A stretch of 64,000 bases of DNA, taken from Microbispora hainanensis (GTDB lineage: Bacteria > Actinomycetota > Actinomycetes > Streptosporangiales > Streptosporangiaceae). Where the stretch lies: positions 62,001 to 126,000 of the forward strand of contig NZ_VIRM01000014.1 of assembly GCF_006874475.1 (NCBI RefSeq), given 5' to 3'. Shown one piece after another: positions 1 through 12,288 of the stretch. The translations under genes were made by a program, and so were the position numbers. Positions within the stretch are counted from its first letter, which is position 1. Every line of letters starts with the position of its first letter. Under the pieces are notes generated by a model. The model made no database searches, was not told where the DNA came from, and worked only from the letters and a program-made list of their open reading frames with translations.

Positions 1-526
1 GGGGCTCGACGGTGCGGACCGGCACTCCGTTCCGTCCCGGATAGCGCAGCCGCAGCCGCCGGTGGTCGCGGCAGGCCGCCGCGAGCGCGGTCAGCAAACC
101 CGGGTCGACCGCCTCGGCGGCCGGCGCCGGCCCGGTCAGCGGTACGGCCGCCGCGCGGAACGCGGTCACCCGGTGCCGGAGACGGGCCGGGAGCATCTGT
201 TCCAGCTTGGCCAGCGCCCGCACCGAGCTCTCCTCCAGCCCGGCGACACTGCCGGTCGCCGCCGTGTGCAGCCCGATCGCGACCGCCACCGCCTCCTCGT
301 CGTCGAGCAGCAGCGGCGGCAGCGCCGTGCCGGCTCCGAGCCGATAACCGCCCGCGACTCCCGGCGTCGCGTCCACCGGATAACCGAGGTCGCGCAGCCG
401 ATCGATGTCGCGCCGCACCGTACGCAGGCCCACGCCGAGCCGTTCGGCCAGGTCGGCGCCCCGCCAGTCGCCGCGCGACTGGAGCAGGGACAGCAGCCGG
501 AGCAGTCGCGCCGAGGTTTCCAGCAT
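1..526 (-). CDS. WYL/YafY-type HTH transcriptional regulator (3' end cut by window)
   Basis: The reading frame is open from an ATG at 526 to the window edge, about 175 residues. It starts MLETSARLLRLLSLLQSRGDW and continues with a winged helix-turn-helix (residues about 18-45, including LAERLGVGLRTVRRDIDRL), followed by the GGYRLG segment usual in the YafY/DeoR-like family and the start of the sensor part. The family's WYL domain would lie beyond the edge. These proteins are local regulators that often control a divergent neighbour, so the epoxide hydrolase 63 bases away is the likely target. The effector cannot be told from the sequence. The protein type is well supported; the regulatory link is inferred from position. 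Confidence 0.85.
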   Translation of the reverse strand, partial: MLETSARLLRLLSLLQSRGDWRGADLAERLGVGLRTVRRDIDRLRDLGYPVDATPGVAGGYRLGAGTALPPLLLDDEEAVAVAIGLHTAATGSVAGLEESSVRALAKLEQMLPARLRHRVTAFRAAAVPLTGPAPAAEAVDPGLLTALAAACRDHRRLRLRYPGRNGVPVRTVEP

Positions 527-576
527 GAGGGAAATTGTGCCCGCTATTGGTGACCGAACCTGACACCGATTGTTCC

Positions 577-582
577 TACGGT
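577..582 (+). promoter_or_regulatory. -10 element (TACGGT) for a leaderless epoxide hydrolase transcript
   Basis: TACGGT fits the actinobacterial TANNNT -10 and is followed by exactly seven bases and then ATG at 590. Transcription should start at or next to the start codon. No convincing -35 is visible. This spacing favours ATG 590 over the in-frame GTG at 581. Confidence 0.4.
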
Positions 583-589
583 GATCCGC

Positions 590-1744
590 ATGACGAACAC
601 CGAAATCCGTCCGTTCCGCATCCAGGTCCCCCAGGCCGGCATCGACGACCTGCGCGACCGGCTCGCCCGCACCCGCTGGGCTCCCCAGTTGCCGGACACC
701 GGCTGGGAGCGCGGCGTGCCGACCGGCTACCTGCGCGATCTGGCGGCGTACTGGGCGGAGAAGTACGACTGGCGGGCGCACGAGGCCGCGATCAACGCCC
801 ATCCGCAGTTCACGACCACGATCGACGGCATCGACCTGCACTTCCTGCACGTCCGCTCGGCGGAGGCGGGCGCCACACCGTTGCTGCTGCTCCACGGCTG
901 GCCCGGTTCGATCGTGGAGTTCCTCGACGTGATCGGCCCGCTCACCGACCCTGCGGCGTACGGCGGGGACCCCGCCGACGCCTTCCACGTGGTGATCCCG
1001 TCGCTTCCCGGGTATGGCTTCTCCGGCCCGCTGCCCGCCGCCGGCTGGACCGACGGACGTGCCGCCGCTGCGCTGGCGGAGCTGATGGACCGGCTCGGCT
1101 ACGACCGGTACGGCGTGCAGGGCGGCGACGTGGGCGCCTTCGTCGCCCCGCTGGTCGGCCGGGCGGCGCCCGACCGGGTCATCGGGGTCCACCTCAACGC
1201 GCTGGTCACCTTCCCGACGGGGGACCCGGCCGACATGGCCGCGCTCACCGAGGCCGAACGGGAGCGGCTGAACCGGATGAAGGACTGGCAGGACCGGTCG
1301 AGCGCGTACATGCAGATCCAGGGCACCAAGCCGCAGACGATCGGGCACGCCCTGCATGACTCCCCGGCCGGCCAGCTCGCCTGGATCGTGGAGAAGTTCC
1401 AGGAGTGGACCGACCCGGCCGCCGCTCTGCCCGAAGACGCCGTGGACCGCGACCGGATCCTCACCGACGTCAGCCTCTACTGGCACACCGGCACCGCGGG
1501 CTCGGCCGCGCACACTTACTTCGAGCGGTTCAACGACCCGTCCATGTGGGCACCGCGCGAGCGGTCGGGCGTGCCCACGGCCGTGGCGGTCTTCCCCACG
1601 GACTTCGCCGTCCGCGGGTTCGCCGAGAAGGTGCACACCATCGCGCGCTGGACCGAGTTCGACCGGGGTGGCCACTTCCCCGCCCTGGAGGCGCCCGGTC
1701 TGCTCGTGGAGGACCTGCGGGAGTTCTTCGGCGGGCGCGCCTGA
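590..1744 (+). CDS. epoxide hydrolase, microsomal-type (EHN + alpha/beta hydrolase)
   Basis: A 384-residue protein, close to the length of bacterial microsomal-type epoxide hydrolases. The N-terminal EHN segment ([20 protein letters not shown] and on) is followed by an alpha/beta-hydrolase fold with the oxyanion motif HGWPGS near residue 103. The nucleophile elbow GGDVG lies near 178, with Asp as expected for an epoxide-opening enzyme, and the catalytic His sits in [10 protein letters not shown] near 360. It would hydrolyse an epoxide to a diol in the cytoplasm through an alkyl-enzyme ester; the natural substrate is unknown. It is divergent from a YafY-type regulator, which probably controls it. 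ATG 590 is chosen because of the -10 seven bases upstream; an in-frame GTG exists at 581. Confidence 0.88.
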   Translation: MTNTEIRPFRIQVPQAGIDDLRDRLARTRWAPQLPDTGWERGVPTGYLRDLAAYWAEKYDWRAHEAAINAHPQFTTTIDGIDLHFLHVRSAEAGATPLLLLHGWPGSIVEFLDVIGPLTDPAAYGGDPADAFHVVIPSLPGYGFSGPLPAAGWTDGRAAAALAELMDRLGYDRYGVQGGDVGAFVAPLVGRAAPDRVIGVHLNALVTFPTGDPADMAALTEAERERLNRMKDWQDRSSAYMQIQGTKPQTIGHALHDSPAGQLAWIVEKFQEWTDPAAALPEDAVDRDRILTDVSLYWHTGTAGSAAHTYFERFNDPSMWAPRERSGVPTAVAVFPTDFAVRGFAEKVHTIARWTEFDRGGHFPALEAPGLLVEDLREFFGGRA

Positions 1745-1797
1745 CCTGCTCCGCCCGGTTTTCCGGGGTCCGTGCAGCGATCCCCGGCCGGCGGGGC

Positions 1798-4038
1798 TCA
1801 GGACTCGGCGACCAGGCCCTCGGGCTCGGTGTCCGTCTCCTCTGCGACCGTCTCGGCGCGCTCGTCCATCTCCGGGCTCACGGCCGTCGGGCTCTCCACC
1901 GGGCGCAGCCACACGACGCCGAGCGGCGGCACGCGCAGCCGGGTCGAGCAGGGCAGCCCGTGCCGCGGCGTCTCCACCGACTCGACCGAGCCCATGTTGC
2001 CGACGCCGCTCCCGGCGTACTCGTACGCGTCGGTGTTGAGGACCTCCTCCCACCGCCCGGGAGTGGGCAGGCCGAGGTGGTAGTCCTCGTGCGGGGCGCC
2101 GGAGAAGTTGGCGACGCAGGCCAGCACCGAGCCGTCCGCGCCGTAGCGCAGGAACGACAGCACGTTGCCCGAGGCGTCGTCGGCGTCGATCCAGCGGAAG
2201 CCCTCGTGGGTGTGGTCGCGCGTGTACAGCGCGGGCGACTCCCGGTAGAGGCGGTTGAGGTCTTTCACCAGGCGGCGTACGCCCTGGTGGTAGTCGAAGT
2301 CGAGCACCCACCAGTCGAGGCCGTTGGCCTCCGACCACTCGGCCCCCTGGCCGAACTCGCCGCCCATGAACAGCAGCTGCTTGCCGGGGTGGGCCCACAT
2401 GAAGCCGTACAGCGCGCGGAGGTTGGCGAAGCGCTGCCACTCGTCGCCCGGCATCTTGCCCAGCAGCGACCCCTTGAGGTGGACGACCTCGTCGTGCGAC
2501 AGCGGCAGCACGAAGTTCTCGGAGAAGGCGTACATCAGGGAGAACGTCATCTGGTGGTGGTGATACTGCCGATAGATCGGCTCGCGGGACATGTAGCTGA
2601 GCGAGTCGTGCATCCAGCCCATGTTCCACTTGAAGCCGAAGCCGAGCCCGCCGAGGTGGACGGGCCGCGATACACCGGGCCAGGCGGTCGACTCCTCCGC
2701 GATCGTCACGATTCCCGGCTCTTCGCGGTAGACGACGGAGTTCATCTCCTTGAGGAACTCGATCGCGTCGAGGTTCTCCCTGCCTCCGTACACGTTGGGC
2801 GTCCACTCGCCCTCGCGCCGGGAGTAGTCGAGGTAGAGCATCGAGGCCACGGCGTCCACCCGCAGGCCGTCGACGTGAAACTCCTTGAGCCAGTAGAGCG
2901 CGTTGGCCACGAGGAAGTTGCGCACCTCGTTGCGGCCGAAGTCGAAGACGTACGTGCCCCAGTCGGGGTGGGTGCCGCGGCCGGGGTCGGCGTGCTCGTA
3001 GAGCGGCGTGCCGTCGAAGCGGGCCAGCGCCCACTCGTCCATGGGGAAGTGCGCGGGCACCCAGTCGACGATCACGCCGACGCCGGCCCGGTGCAGCTCG
3101 TCCACGAGGTGGCGGAAGTCGTCGGGGGAGCCGAACCGTGAGGTGGGGGCGTAGTAGGAGGTCACCTGGTATCCCCACGAGCCGCCGAACGGATGCTCGG
3201 CGACCGGCAGGAACTCCACGTGGGTGAATCCCATGTCCGTGACATACTCGACCAGCTCGCGGGCGAGGTCGCGGTAGGACAGGCCGGGCCGCCAGGAGCC
3301 CAGGTGCACTTCGTAGACGCTCATCGGCTCGGCGAGGGCGTCGCGCGACGACCGCGCGGCCATCCACTCCTCGTCGCGCCACTCATAGTCGGAACTCTCG
3401 ACGATGCTGGCCGTCGCCGGGGGCACCTCGGTGCGGCGGGCCATCGGGTCGGCCTTCTCCCGCCAGATCCCGTCGAGGCCGAGGATCTGGAACTTGTACC
3501 GCGTGCCCTCGCCGATCTCCGGGAGGAACAGCTCCCACACGCCGGAACGGCCGAGGGAGCGCATGGGGTGGGCGGCGCCGTTCCAGTGGTTGAAGTCGCC
3601 GATCACCCGCACACCCTGCGCGTTGGGCGCCCAGACCGAGAAGGCCGTCCCGTCCACGTCCTCGTGACGCATCACGCGCGCCCCGAGCACCTCCCACAGC
3701 CGCTCGTGCCGGCCCTCGCCGATCAGGTGGAGGTCCAGTTCGCCCAGCGTCGGCCAGTGCCGATAGGGATCGTCCGTCTCGTACGGCGGAGCGTCGGGAT
3801 AGGTGATGCGCAGGCGATAGTCGGGGACCTTGTCGACGCCGGGCAGCGTCACCTCGAACACCCCGAACGCGCGATGGCTCATCTCGTGCGCCGACCCGTC
3901 GGCCAGCACCTCGACCTTCTCCGCGAAGGGGCGCAGGGCCCTGATCGTGACGCCTTCGGGCCCGGGATGGGCCCCCAAGATCGAGTGGGGGTCGTGATGC
4001 GCGCCCCCGGCCAGCCGGTCCAAGTCCATGTCGCCCAA
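1798..4038 (-). CDS. glgB: 1,4-alpha-glucan branching enzyme
   Basis: A GH13 branching enzyme of 746 residues. It has an N-terminal CBM48-type region ([15 protein letters not shown], then [20 protein letters not shown]) and a barrel with the four GH13 motifs: DWVPAHFP, the nucleophile region [17 protein letters not shown], the acid in TIAEES, and [10 protein letters not shown]. It introduces alpha-1,6 branches, here most likely into the glucan extended by GlgE from maltose-1-phosphate. It is the last gene of glgE-treS-mak-glgB, 38 bases after mak. The start is uncertain: TTG at 4038 gives MGDMDLDRL, and an in-frame ATG lies at 4029. The last 30 residues are acidic and not conserved. Confidence 0.96.
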   Translation of the reverse strand: MGDMDLDRLAGGAHHDPHSILGAHPGPEGVTIRALRPFAEKVEVLADGSAHEMSHRAFGVFEVTLPGVDKVPDYRLRITYPDAPPYETDDPYRHWPTLGELDLHLIGEGRHERLWEVLGARVMRHEDVDGTAFSVWAPNAQGVRVIGDFNHWNGAAHPMRSLGRSGVWELFLPEIGEGTRYKFQILGLDGIWREKADPMARRTEVPPATASIVESSDYEWRDEEWMAARSSRDALAEPMSVYEVHLGSWRPGLSYRDLARELVEYVTDMGFTHVEFLPVAEHPFGGSWGYQVTSYYAPTSRFGSPDDFRHLVDELHRAGVGVIVDWVPAHFPMDEWALARFDGTPLYEHADPGRGTHPDWGTYVFDFGRNEVRNFLVANALYWLKEFHVDGLRVDAVASMLYLDYSRREGEWTPNVYGGRENLDAIEFLKEMNSVVYREEPGIVTIAEESTAWPGVSRPVHLGGLGFGFKWNMGWMHDSLSYMSREPIYRQYHHHQMTFSLMYAFSENFVLPLSHDEVVHLKGSLLGKMPGDEWQRFANLRALYGFMWAHPGKQLLFMGGEFGQGAEWSEANGLDWWVLDFDYHQGVRRLVKDLNRLYRESPALYTRDHTHEGFRWIDADDASGNVLSFLRYGADGSVLACVANFSGAPHEDYHLGLPTPGRWEEVLNTDAYEYAGSGVGNMGSVESVETPRHGLPCSTRLRVPPLGVVWLRPVESPTAVSPEMDERAETVAEETDTEPEGLVAES

Positions 4039-4076
4039 CCTGCCCTAGATATGCCCCTCCGAACACCCCGATCTTG

Positions 4077-5425
4077 TCAGCGAAAGGCCGCGAGCGGGAT
4101 GGGCAGCCACGAGGGCCGGTTGCGCGCCTCGTAGACGACCTCGTAGACCGCCTTGCTCAGTTCGAGCGCGCGCAGCAGCACCGCGTCGTCGCCGCGGATG
4201 CGCCCGCCGCCCTCGGAGTAGCCGGCCAGGAAGGCGGCCCGGTTGCGCTCGGACCACTCCCTGGCCCGGCACTCCAGCGCCTCGGCGTTGGGATGCCCGG
4301 CCAGCAGGTGCCGCGCGGCGTATTCGAAGGAGCGCAGCATGCCCGCCACGTCGCGCAGCGGCGAGTCGAGCGCCCGCCGCTCGGCCAGCGGCTGGCCCGG
4401 CTCGCCCTCGAAGTCGAGCACCACCCAGTCGGTCATCGTGCGCATGACCTGGCCGAGGTGATAGTCGCCGTGCACGCGCTGCACCGTGATCTCGTGACCG
4501 AGGTCGGCCAGCCGGTCGAACGCCTCGGCGGCCACGGCGGCGTGCTCGCCGAGGGGCGGCACCTCGGCCACCGCCTTGTCGAGGCGGCGGCGGAACCGCT
4601 CGGTCATCCGCTTGATCTCGGTCGGCTCGATCGTTCCCGTGGGGAAGGCGCGCGCGAGCTCGCGGTGCACCTGCGCGGTGGCCACCCCGAGCCGCCGCGC
4701 CTCGGCGGCGAAGTCGCCTCCGGCGTCCTCCGCCGGCATGCCCTCGGGGCACGCGTAGAAGTCGCGCACGCTGGTCAGCGCCATCGACCAGCCCTCGTTG
4801 GCGTTCTGCAGATACTCCTGCATGATCGCCAGGGTGGTGGGCTCGCCCTGGAGCTCGGTCTCGATCCAGCCGTACGGCTTGGCCACGTGGGCCGAGCCCG
4901 CGTCCGCGAGCGCCGTGATGATCTCCAGCTCGGGGTTGACTCCCGGGTTGAGCTGGCGGAACAGCTTGAGGATGTACGTGTCGCCGTACACCAGCGAGGT
5001 GTTCGACTGCTCGGCGGTCAGCACGAGGCTGCGCTGCGAGGTGTCGATCTCCACTCCGTGCGCCGGGTGGAAGCCGAGGCCGTCGAACCGGCGGTCGCCG
5101 GCCATCCCCTCCAGCAGGTGCCCCATCAGGGCGGAGTCGTGCAGCGCGTCGTACACCTCGACCTCGCGGCCGTCGCCCCGGCGGCAGGTGCCGATCCGGA
5201 CGTGACCGAGCCGGTCGGGCAGGTGCTCGCGCAGCCCGACCGGGATCTGGTAGCGCGTGCGGCGCTCCCCCTGCCGCACGCACACGATCAGGTGGACCAG
5301 CGCCGGGTCGCCGGAGGCGATCTCGATCTCGGAGTCGATGGACAGGTCGTCGATGGCGCGCCCCTTGCCGGCGAACCACCGTTGTCCGGTGATCCAGCCG
5401 GCCAGGAGTCCCTGAAGTGAAGTCG

Positions 5426-5429
<4 letters not shown>
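4077..5429 (-). CDS. mak: maltokinase
   Basis: Maltokinase (Mak/Pep2) of 450 residues, an aminoglycoside-phosphotransferase-like kinase. It makes maltose-1-phosphate from maltose and ATP, the donor used by GlgE. Visible marks are the N-terminal [13 protein letters not shown] typical of these enzymes, [13 protein letters not shown] in the small lobe, the catalytic loop [11 protein letters not shown] and the metal-binding VVLDFEGEP. The GTG start at 5429 overlaps the treS stop in a GTGA, with GGAGG immediately upstream, so translation is coupled. The frame is open upstream of this GTG, but that stretch lies inside treS and shows no family similarity. Confidence 0.93.
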
Positions 5430-7177
<1,748 letters not shown>

Positions 7178-7208
7178 CTTTTGACTCCCCGGATGTGCCG
7201 AGCTGCGC

Positions 7209-9257
7209 TCACGGGCGGTGCGCTGACCCGTGGCGGAGCGTGAGAATGTGTGCGGGATGGACGTGCGGGTCGAGGCGCACGTAGTTCGCCTGCCCCCAGC
7301 GGTACGACTCGCCCGACAGTTGGTCGTCCACGACGAACTCGGCATGCCAGTCGAGACCGAGGGCCGGCATGTCGAGCCAGACCGTCGCCTCGTGTGTGTT
7401 GTGTGGATCCAGATTGACGACGGCCAGCACGACATCGCCTAGTCCGTGCCGTCGTGAGGCCGTGTCATAGGCGCCGGGCAGCCGCTTGGAGAAGCAGATC
7501 ACGTCCGGCTGGTCGACGTTGTGAAACCGTAGGTTACGCAATTCCTGGAGTGCCGGGTGCGCTCTTCTCAACAAATTGAGCTGGGTAATGAGCGGGGCAA
7601 GGCTGCGGCCCTCACGCTCCGCTTCGGCCCAGTCACGCGGCCTGTACTGGTATTTCTCGCTGTCCAGGTACTCCTCGCTGCCGGGACGCACCGGGACGTT
7701 CTCGGCCAGCTCATACCCGGAGTACACACCCCACGTAGGAGCCATCAACGCGGCCAGAATGGCCCGGATCTTGAACGCCGGGACGCCGCCGTGCTGGAGA
7801 TACTCGTGCAGGATGTCGGGCGTGTTGACGAACAGGTTCGGCCGCAGGTAGTGCGAGGTCTCGTGGGACAGCTCCCGCAGGTACTCCTCCAACTCGGGCT
7901 TGGAGTTGCGCCAGGTGAAGTAGGTGTACGACTGGTGGAACCCGACCTTGGCGAGCGTGCGCAGCATGGCAGGGCGGGTGAACGCCTCGGCGAGGAACAG
8001 CACGTCGGGGTCGGTCGTGTTGATGTCGGAAATCAGCCGCTCCCAGAACCGGACCGGCTTGGTGTGCGGGTTGTCCACCCGGAAGATCCGCACGCCGTGG
8101 TCCATCCAGTGCCGGACCACCCGCTTGACCTCCGCGTAGATCCCCTCGGGGTCCTTGTCGAAGTTCAGCGGGTAGATGTCCTGGTATTTCTTCGGCGGGT
8201 TCTCGGCGTACGCGATCGAGCCGTCGGCCCGGATGTTGAACCACTCCGGGTGCTCCTTGACCCACGGGTGGTCGGGGGAGCACTGGAGCGCGAGGTCGAG
8301 GGCGACCTCCATGCCCAGTTCGCGCGCCTTGGCGACGAACGCGTCGAAGTCCTCGATCGTGCCCAGATCGGGGTGGATCGCGTCGTGCCCGCCCTCCTGT
8401 GAGCCGATGGCCCAGGGCGACCCGGGGTCGTACTGGTCGGGGGTCAGGGTGTTGTTGCGGCCCTTGCGGAACTGCGTCCCGATCGGGTGGATCGGCGGCA
8501 GGTAGACCACGTCGAAGCCCATCTGGGCGATCGCCGGGAGCCGCCTGGCCGCCGTACGGAACGTGCCCGACTTGGGCGCCACGCCCTCCTGCCCCACCAC
8601 GGCGCCCTCCGAGCGGGGGAAGAACTCATACCAGGAGCCGAACAGCGCCCGCCGCCGGTCCACCCGCACCCGGTTGCGGCCCGACCGGGTGAGCAGGTCG
8701 CGCAGGGGGTGCGCGGCGATCAGCGCGGCCGTCTCGGGCAGCTGGGTCACCGCGAAGCGCGCCCTGGGGTCCACCGCGTCGTCGCGCAGCCGGGCCGCGA
8801 GGGCCAGCAGAGCGGCCCGGTGCCCGCAGGTGCCGCCCGCCTCCGCCGCCGTGCAGTCCGCCGCCCGCACGCCCTTGGCCGCCCGCTCGAACAGCCGGGC
8901 GCCCTCCTCGCACATGAGGTCGGCGTCCAGGTCGCGCGGGATCTTGATGCCCGCGTCGTGCATCCACGTGGCGATCGGATCACTCCACGCCTCCACCCGG
9001 AACTGCCACAGGCCCTCGGCGGGCAGCGTGACCTCCACGCTCCACCGGTCGGTGCCGGGGGCGACCTCGCGCATGGGCAGCATCCGGCCCGGCGTGCCGC
9101 TCGGGTCGGTCAGCACCACGCCGGCGGCGACCGCGTCGTGTCCTTCGCGGAACACCGTCGCACTGATCTCGAAGGTCTCTCCCGCGGCGGCCTTGGCGGG
9201 CCACTGGCCGCAGTCGACGACGGGCTGGATGTCCTGGATGGGAATGCGTCCGATCAT
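7209..9257 (-). CDS. glgE: alpha-1,4-glucan:maltose-1-phosphate maltosyltransferase
   Basis: GlgE (GH13 subfamily 3), 682 residues, transfers maltosyl units from maltose-1-phosphate to alpha-1,4-glucan. The start [20 protein letters not shown] is the family N-terminus. It is followed by the beta-sandwich N-domain, the inserted helical domain, and a barrel carrying the nucleophile in [10 protein letters not shown] and the acid in FLAEAFTRP. The ATG at 9257 has only a weak Shine-Dalgarno; an in-frame GTG at 9263 is the alternative. It heads the operon glgE-treS-mak-glgB and is divergent from glgP across 374 bases. Synthesis and breakdown of the same polymer are therefore controlled from one intergenic region. 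Confidence 0.95.
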   Translation of the reverse strand: MIGRIPIQDIQPVVDCGQWPAKAAAGETFEISATVFREGHDAVAAGVVLTDPSGTPGRMLPMREVAPGTDRWSVEVTLPAEGLWQFRVEAWSDPIATWMHDAGIKIPRDLDADLMCEEGARLFERAAKGVRAADCTAAEAGGTCGHRAALLALAARLRDDAVDPRARFAVTQLPETAALIAAHPLRDLLTRSGRNRVRVDRRRALFGSWYEFFPRSEGAVVGQEGVAPKSGTFRTAARRLPAIAQMGFDVVYLPPIHPIGTQFRKGRNNTLTPDQYDPGSPWAIGSQEGGHDAIHPDLGTIEDFDAFVAKARELGMEVALDLALQCSPDHPWVKEHPEWFNIRADGSIAYAENPPKKYQDIYPLNFDKDPEGIYAEVKRVVRHWMDHGVRIFRVDNPHTKPVRFWERLISDINTTDPDVLFLAEAFTRPAMLRTLAKVGFHQSYTYFTWRNSKPELEEYLRELSHETSHYLRPNLFVNTPDILHEYLQHGGVPAFKIRAILAALMAPTWGVYSGYELAENVPVRPGSEEYLDSEKYQYRPRDWAEAEREGRSLAPLITQLNLLRRAHPALQELRNLRFHNVDQPDVICFSKRLPGAYDTASRRHGLGDVVLAVVNLDPHNTHEATVWLDMPALGLDWHAEFVVDDQLSGESYRWGQANYVRLDPHVHPAHILTLRHGSAHRP

Positions 9258-9631
9258 CGTCACTTCGTACTCGGGGGCGGCACACCGGGTGCCGCCGGGG
9301 TTTGCGGGGCAGGAACAGCTGTGGTCAGGCGGCAGCACGAGACACGGGATCCGCTGGCCGCGGTCCTTCTCGTCATACAGGGGTTGCCCTAATAGTCCAC
9401 TCTTACCCCTGCGGAACGAAAGACCGCTCGCGTGTTTGGGATGACGCCCCCGGGAGATCGATCATTGCGTGCCGGCCTCCGCGGTCCGGCACCCACATCA
9501 CCAGGTCAAGGGTACTTTGGTGAGGTTTGAACCGGTCTGATGGTGGTGAGAGCGTTCGAGAGCTGGCTTCGCAGTACGGCAAGGTTGATTCGGTCGCGCG
9601 TCGTGGCGCTGAGTAACTAGGGTCTGGCCCC
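9258..9631 (+). other. 374-base divergent intergenic region, glgE operon / glgP
   Basis: No supported gene. It must hold the promoters for the glgE operon (leftward) and glgP (rightward). A TTGACC on the minus strand and TTGATT on the plus strand are visible, but neither has a -10 at canonical distance. The best -10 is TAGGGT at 9618-9623, eight bases before the glgP start. Confidence 0.4.
9618..9623 (+). promoter_or_regulatory. -10 element (TAGGGT) for a leaderless glgP transcript
   Basis: TAGGGT is followed by eight bases and the GTG start at 9632, and no Shine-Dalgarno is present. TTGATT at 9585-9590 is too far away (27 bases) for a standard -35. Confidence 0.35.
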
Positions 9632-12229
9632 GTGAGAGCTATCCGCAGGTTCACTGTCCGAACGGTTCTTCCCTCACAGCTCGCACCTCTGGGCGAGTTG
9701 GTCCAAAACCTCCGATGGTCGTGGCACCCCGAGACCATGGACCTGTTCGCCGAGGTGGATCCCGAGGTCTGGGAGCGTGTCGATCACGACCCCGTCGCGC
9801 TGCTCGGTGCGGTCGAGGCCGAAAGGCTGCGTGAGCTCGCCCAGGACCGGCGCTTCCTGCGCCGCCTCGCCGACGCCGCCGACGACCTGCGCGAGTACAT
9901 GACCGCCCCCCGGTGGTACCAGTCGCTGGAGGACGCGCCGAAGGCGATCGGCTACTTCTCGCCCGAATACGGCATCTCCGCCGCCCTGCCGCAGTATTCG
10001 GGCGGCCTCGGCATCCTCGCCGGCGACCACCTGAAGGCCGCCAGCGACCTCGGCGTCCCGATCCTCGGCGTCGGCCTGCTCTACCGGCACGGCTACTTCA
10101 CCCAGTCCCTTTCGGCGGAGGGCTGGCAGCTTGAGCACTACCCGTCCCTCGACCCCGGCGGCCTGCCGCTCACCCTGCTCAAGGAGGAGGACGGCGCCCC
10201 GGCCCGCATCAAGATCGGCCTCCCCGAGGGGCGCGTCCTGCACGCCCAGATCTGGGTGGCCCAGGTCGGCCGCGTGCCGCTGCTCCTGCTCGACTCCGAC
10301 GTCGCCGAGAACGACACGGTCGCCAGGGACGTGACCGACCGCCTGTACGGCGGGGGCGGCGACCACCGCCTGATGCAGGAGCTGCTGCTCGGCATCGGCG
10401 GCGTGCGGGCCATCCGGGCCTACTGCCGGATCACCGGCCACCCCGACCCCGAGGTGTTCCACACCAACGAGGGCCACGCGGGCTTTCTCGGCCTCGAGCG
10501 CATCCGCGAGCTGACCGAGGCCCGGCTGTCGTTCGAGGAGGCCCTCGAGGCCGTACGCGCCGGGACCGTGTTCACCACCCACACGCCGGTCCCCGCGGGC
10601 ATCGACCGGTTCCCGGCCGAGATGATCGCCCGGCAGTTCGGAGGGTCGAACGCCTGGCCGACGGTGTCGGTCGACCGCATCCTGGAGCTCGGCGCCGAGC
10701 CCGACGGTCCCGATGCCGACAAGTCGGTCTTCAACATGGCCGTCATGGGCATGCGGCTGGCCCAGCGGGTCAACGGGGTGTCCAAGCTGCACGGCCGCGT
10801 CAGCCGGGAGATGTTCAAGGGGCTGTGGCCGGGCTTCGACGTTGACGAGGTGCCGATCGGCTATATCACCAACGGTGTCCACGCCCCGACCTGGGTCGGC
10901 CGGGAGATGATGGAGCTCGCCGGCGAGGAGCTGCCCTCGCTGATCGACATCGAGCAGGGCTGGGAGGGGGCGCGCAAGCTCTCCGAGGCCGACATCTGGG
11001 GCATCAGAGGCACGCTGCGCGCCCGCCTGGTCGGGGAGGCGCGGCGGCGGCTGCGCAAGTCGTGGCGCCAGCGCGGCGCCAGCGAGGCCGAGCTGGGCTG
11101 GGTGGACGAGGCGCTCGACCCGAACGTGCTGACGATCGGCTTCGCCCGGCGGGTGCCCTCCTACAAGCGGCTGACCCTCATGCTCAGGCAGCCCGACCGG
11201 CTCCGCAGGCTGCTGCTCGATCCGGACAAGCCGGTGCAGATCGTGATCGCCGGCAAGGCGCACCCGGCCGACGAGGGCGGCAAGAAGCTGATCCAGCAGA
11301 TCGTCCGCTTCTCCGACTCCGAGGACGTGCGGCACCGCATCGTCTTCCTGCCCGACTACGACATGGCGCTCGCCCAGCTCATGGTGACCGGCTCCGACGT
11401 GTGGATGAACAACCCGCTGCGCCCCCTGGAGGCGTGCGGCACGTCCGGCATGAAGGCGGCGCTCAACGGCGGCCTCAACCTGTCCGTCCGCGACGGATGG
11501 TGGGACGAGTGGTACGACGGCAACAACGGCTGGGCGATCCCCAGCGCCGACGGCGTGGACGACCCCGAGCGCCGCGACGAGCTGGAGGCCACGGCGCTGT
11601 ACGACCTCATCGAGCGCGAGGTCGCCGACCGCTTCTACGACCGGGCCGCCGACGGCCTGCCCCGGCGCTGGCTGGAGATGGTCAAGCACACGCTCATCTC
11701 GCTCGGGCCGAAGGTGCTGGCCGGGCGGATGCTGCGCGACTACGTCGTCGACCTGTACACCCCGGCGGCCGTCTCCGCCCGGACGCTCGCGGCCGACGAC
11801 TACCGCAACGCCCGGCAGTTCGCGGCCTGGAAGCTGCGCGTGGCCAAGGCGTGGCCGGGCGTACGCGTCGAGCACGTCGAGGCGACCGGCGTGGGGGACA
11901 CCCCCGAGCTGGGGGCCCGGCTGGAGCTGCGGGCCACGATCGCCCTCGGCGAGCTGTCGCCGGAGGACGTCCAGGTCCAGGCCGCCTACGGCCGGGTGGG
12001 CGCGCACGACGAGCTGATCTCGCCGAGCTACGTCACGCTGAAGGTCGACTCGGTGGGCGACGACGGCCGGGCGCACTACAGCGGCGTCGTGCCGCTCGAC
12101 CGCACCGGCGCGTTCGGCTACAGCGTGCGCGTGGTCCCGTTCCACCCGCTGATGGCGTCGGTGGCCGAGCTCGGCCTCGTCGCCGTCCCGGAGGAGCCGG
12201 TCGGCATGACCAACGGCACCCTGCGCTGA
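9632..12229 (+). CDS. glgP: alpha-glucan (glycogen) phosphorylase
   Basis: A GT35 phosphorylase of 865 residues, the long actinobacterial type. It starts MRAIRRFTVRTVLPSQLAPL, with a typical NLRWSWHPET segment. The PLP site is recognisable in CGTSGMKAALNGGLNLS, and FHTNEGHAGF and FLPDYDMALAQ are conserved phosphorylase segments. It releases glucose-1-phosphate from alpha-glucan ends using phosphate, counteracting the divergent GlgE operon. The GTG start follows a -10-like TAGGGT by eight bases and has no Shine-Dalgarno, so the mRNA is probably leaderless. A strong hairpin follows the stop codon. Confidence 0.94.
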   Translation: MRAIRRFTVRTVLPSQLAPLGELVQNLRWSWHPETMDLFAEVDPEVWERVDHDPVALLGAVEAERLRELAQDRRFLRRLADAADDLREYMTAPRWYQSLEDAPKAIGYFSPEYGISAALPQYSGGLGILAGDHLKAASDLGVPILGVGLLYRHGYFTQSLSAEGWQLEHYPSLDPGGLPLTLLKEEDGAPARIKIGLPEGRVLHAQIWVAQVGRVPLLLLDSDVAENDTVARDVTDRLYGGGGDHRLMQELLLGIGGVRAIRAYCRITGHPDPEVFHTNEGHAGFLGLERIRELTEARLSFEEALEAVRAGTVFTTHTPVPAGIDRFPAEMIARQFGGSNAWPTVSVDRILELGAEPDGPDADKSVFNMAVMGMRLAQRVNGVSKLHGRVSREMFKGLWPGFDVDEVPIGYITNGVHAPTWVGREMMELAGEELPSLIDIEQGWEGARKLSEADIWGIRGTLRARLVGEARRRLRKSWRQRGASEAELGWVDEALDPNVLTIGFARRVPSYKRLTLMLRQPDRLRRLLLDPDKPVQIVIAGKAHPADEGGKKLIQQIVRFSDSEDVRHRIVFLPDYDMALAQLMVTGSDVWMNNPLRPLEACGTSGMKAALNGGLNLSVRDGWWDEWYDGNNGWAIPSADGVDDPERRDELEATALYDLIEREVADRFYDRAADGLPRRWLEMVKHTLISLGPKVLAGRMLRDYVVDLYTPAAVSARTLAADDYRNARQFAAWKLRVAKAWPGVRVEHVEATGVGDTPELGARLELRATIALGELSPEDVQVQAAYGRVGAHDELISPSYVTLKVDSVGDDGRAHYSGVVPLDRTGAFGYSVRVVPFHPLMASVAELGLVAVPEEPVGMTNGTLR

Positions 12230-12242
12230 CGAATGCCGGTCA

Positions 12243-12275
12243 CCCTCCCGCCTGCTTCCTTCCCAGGTGGGAGGG
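12243..12275 (+). terminator. 12-bp hairpin after glgP that also contains the next gene's Shine-Dalgarno
   Basis: CCCTCCCGCCTG (12243-12254) pairs with CAGGTGGGAGGG (12264-12275) with one G-U pair and a nine-base pyrimidine loop. There is no T-run. The right arm includes the GGGAGGG ahead of the ATG at 12289, so the hairpin could terminate glgP and/or hide the next ribosome binding site. Confidence 0.55.
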
Positions 12276-12288
12276 GTAGACCAGCACC

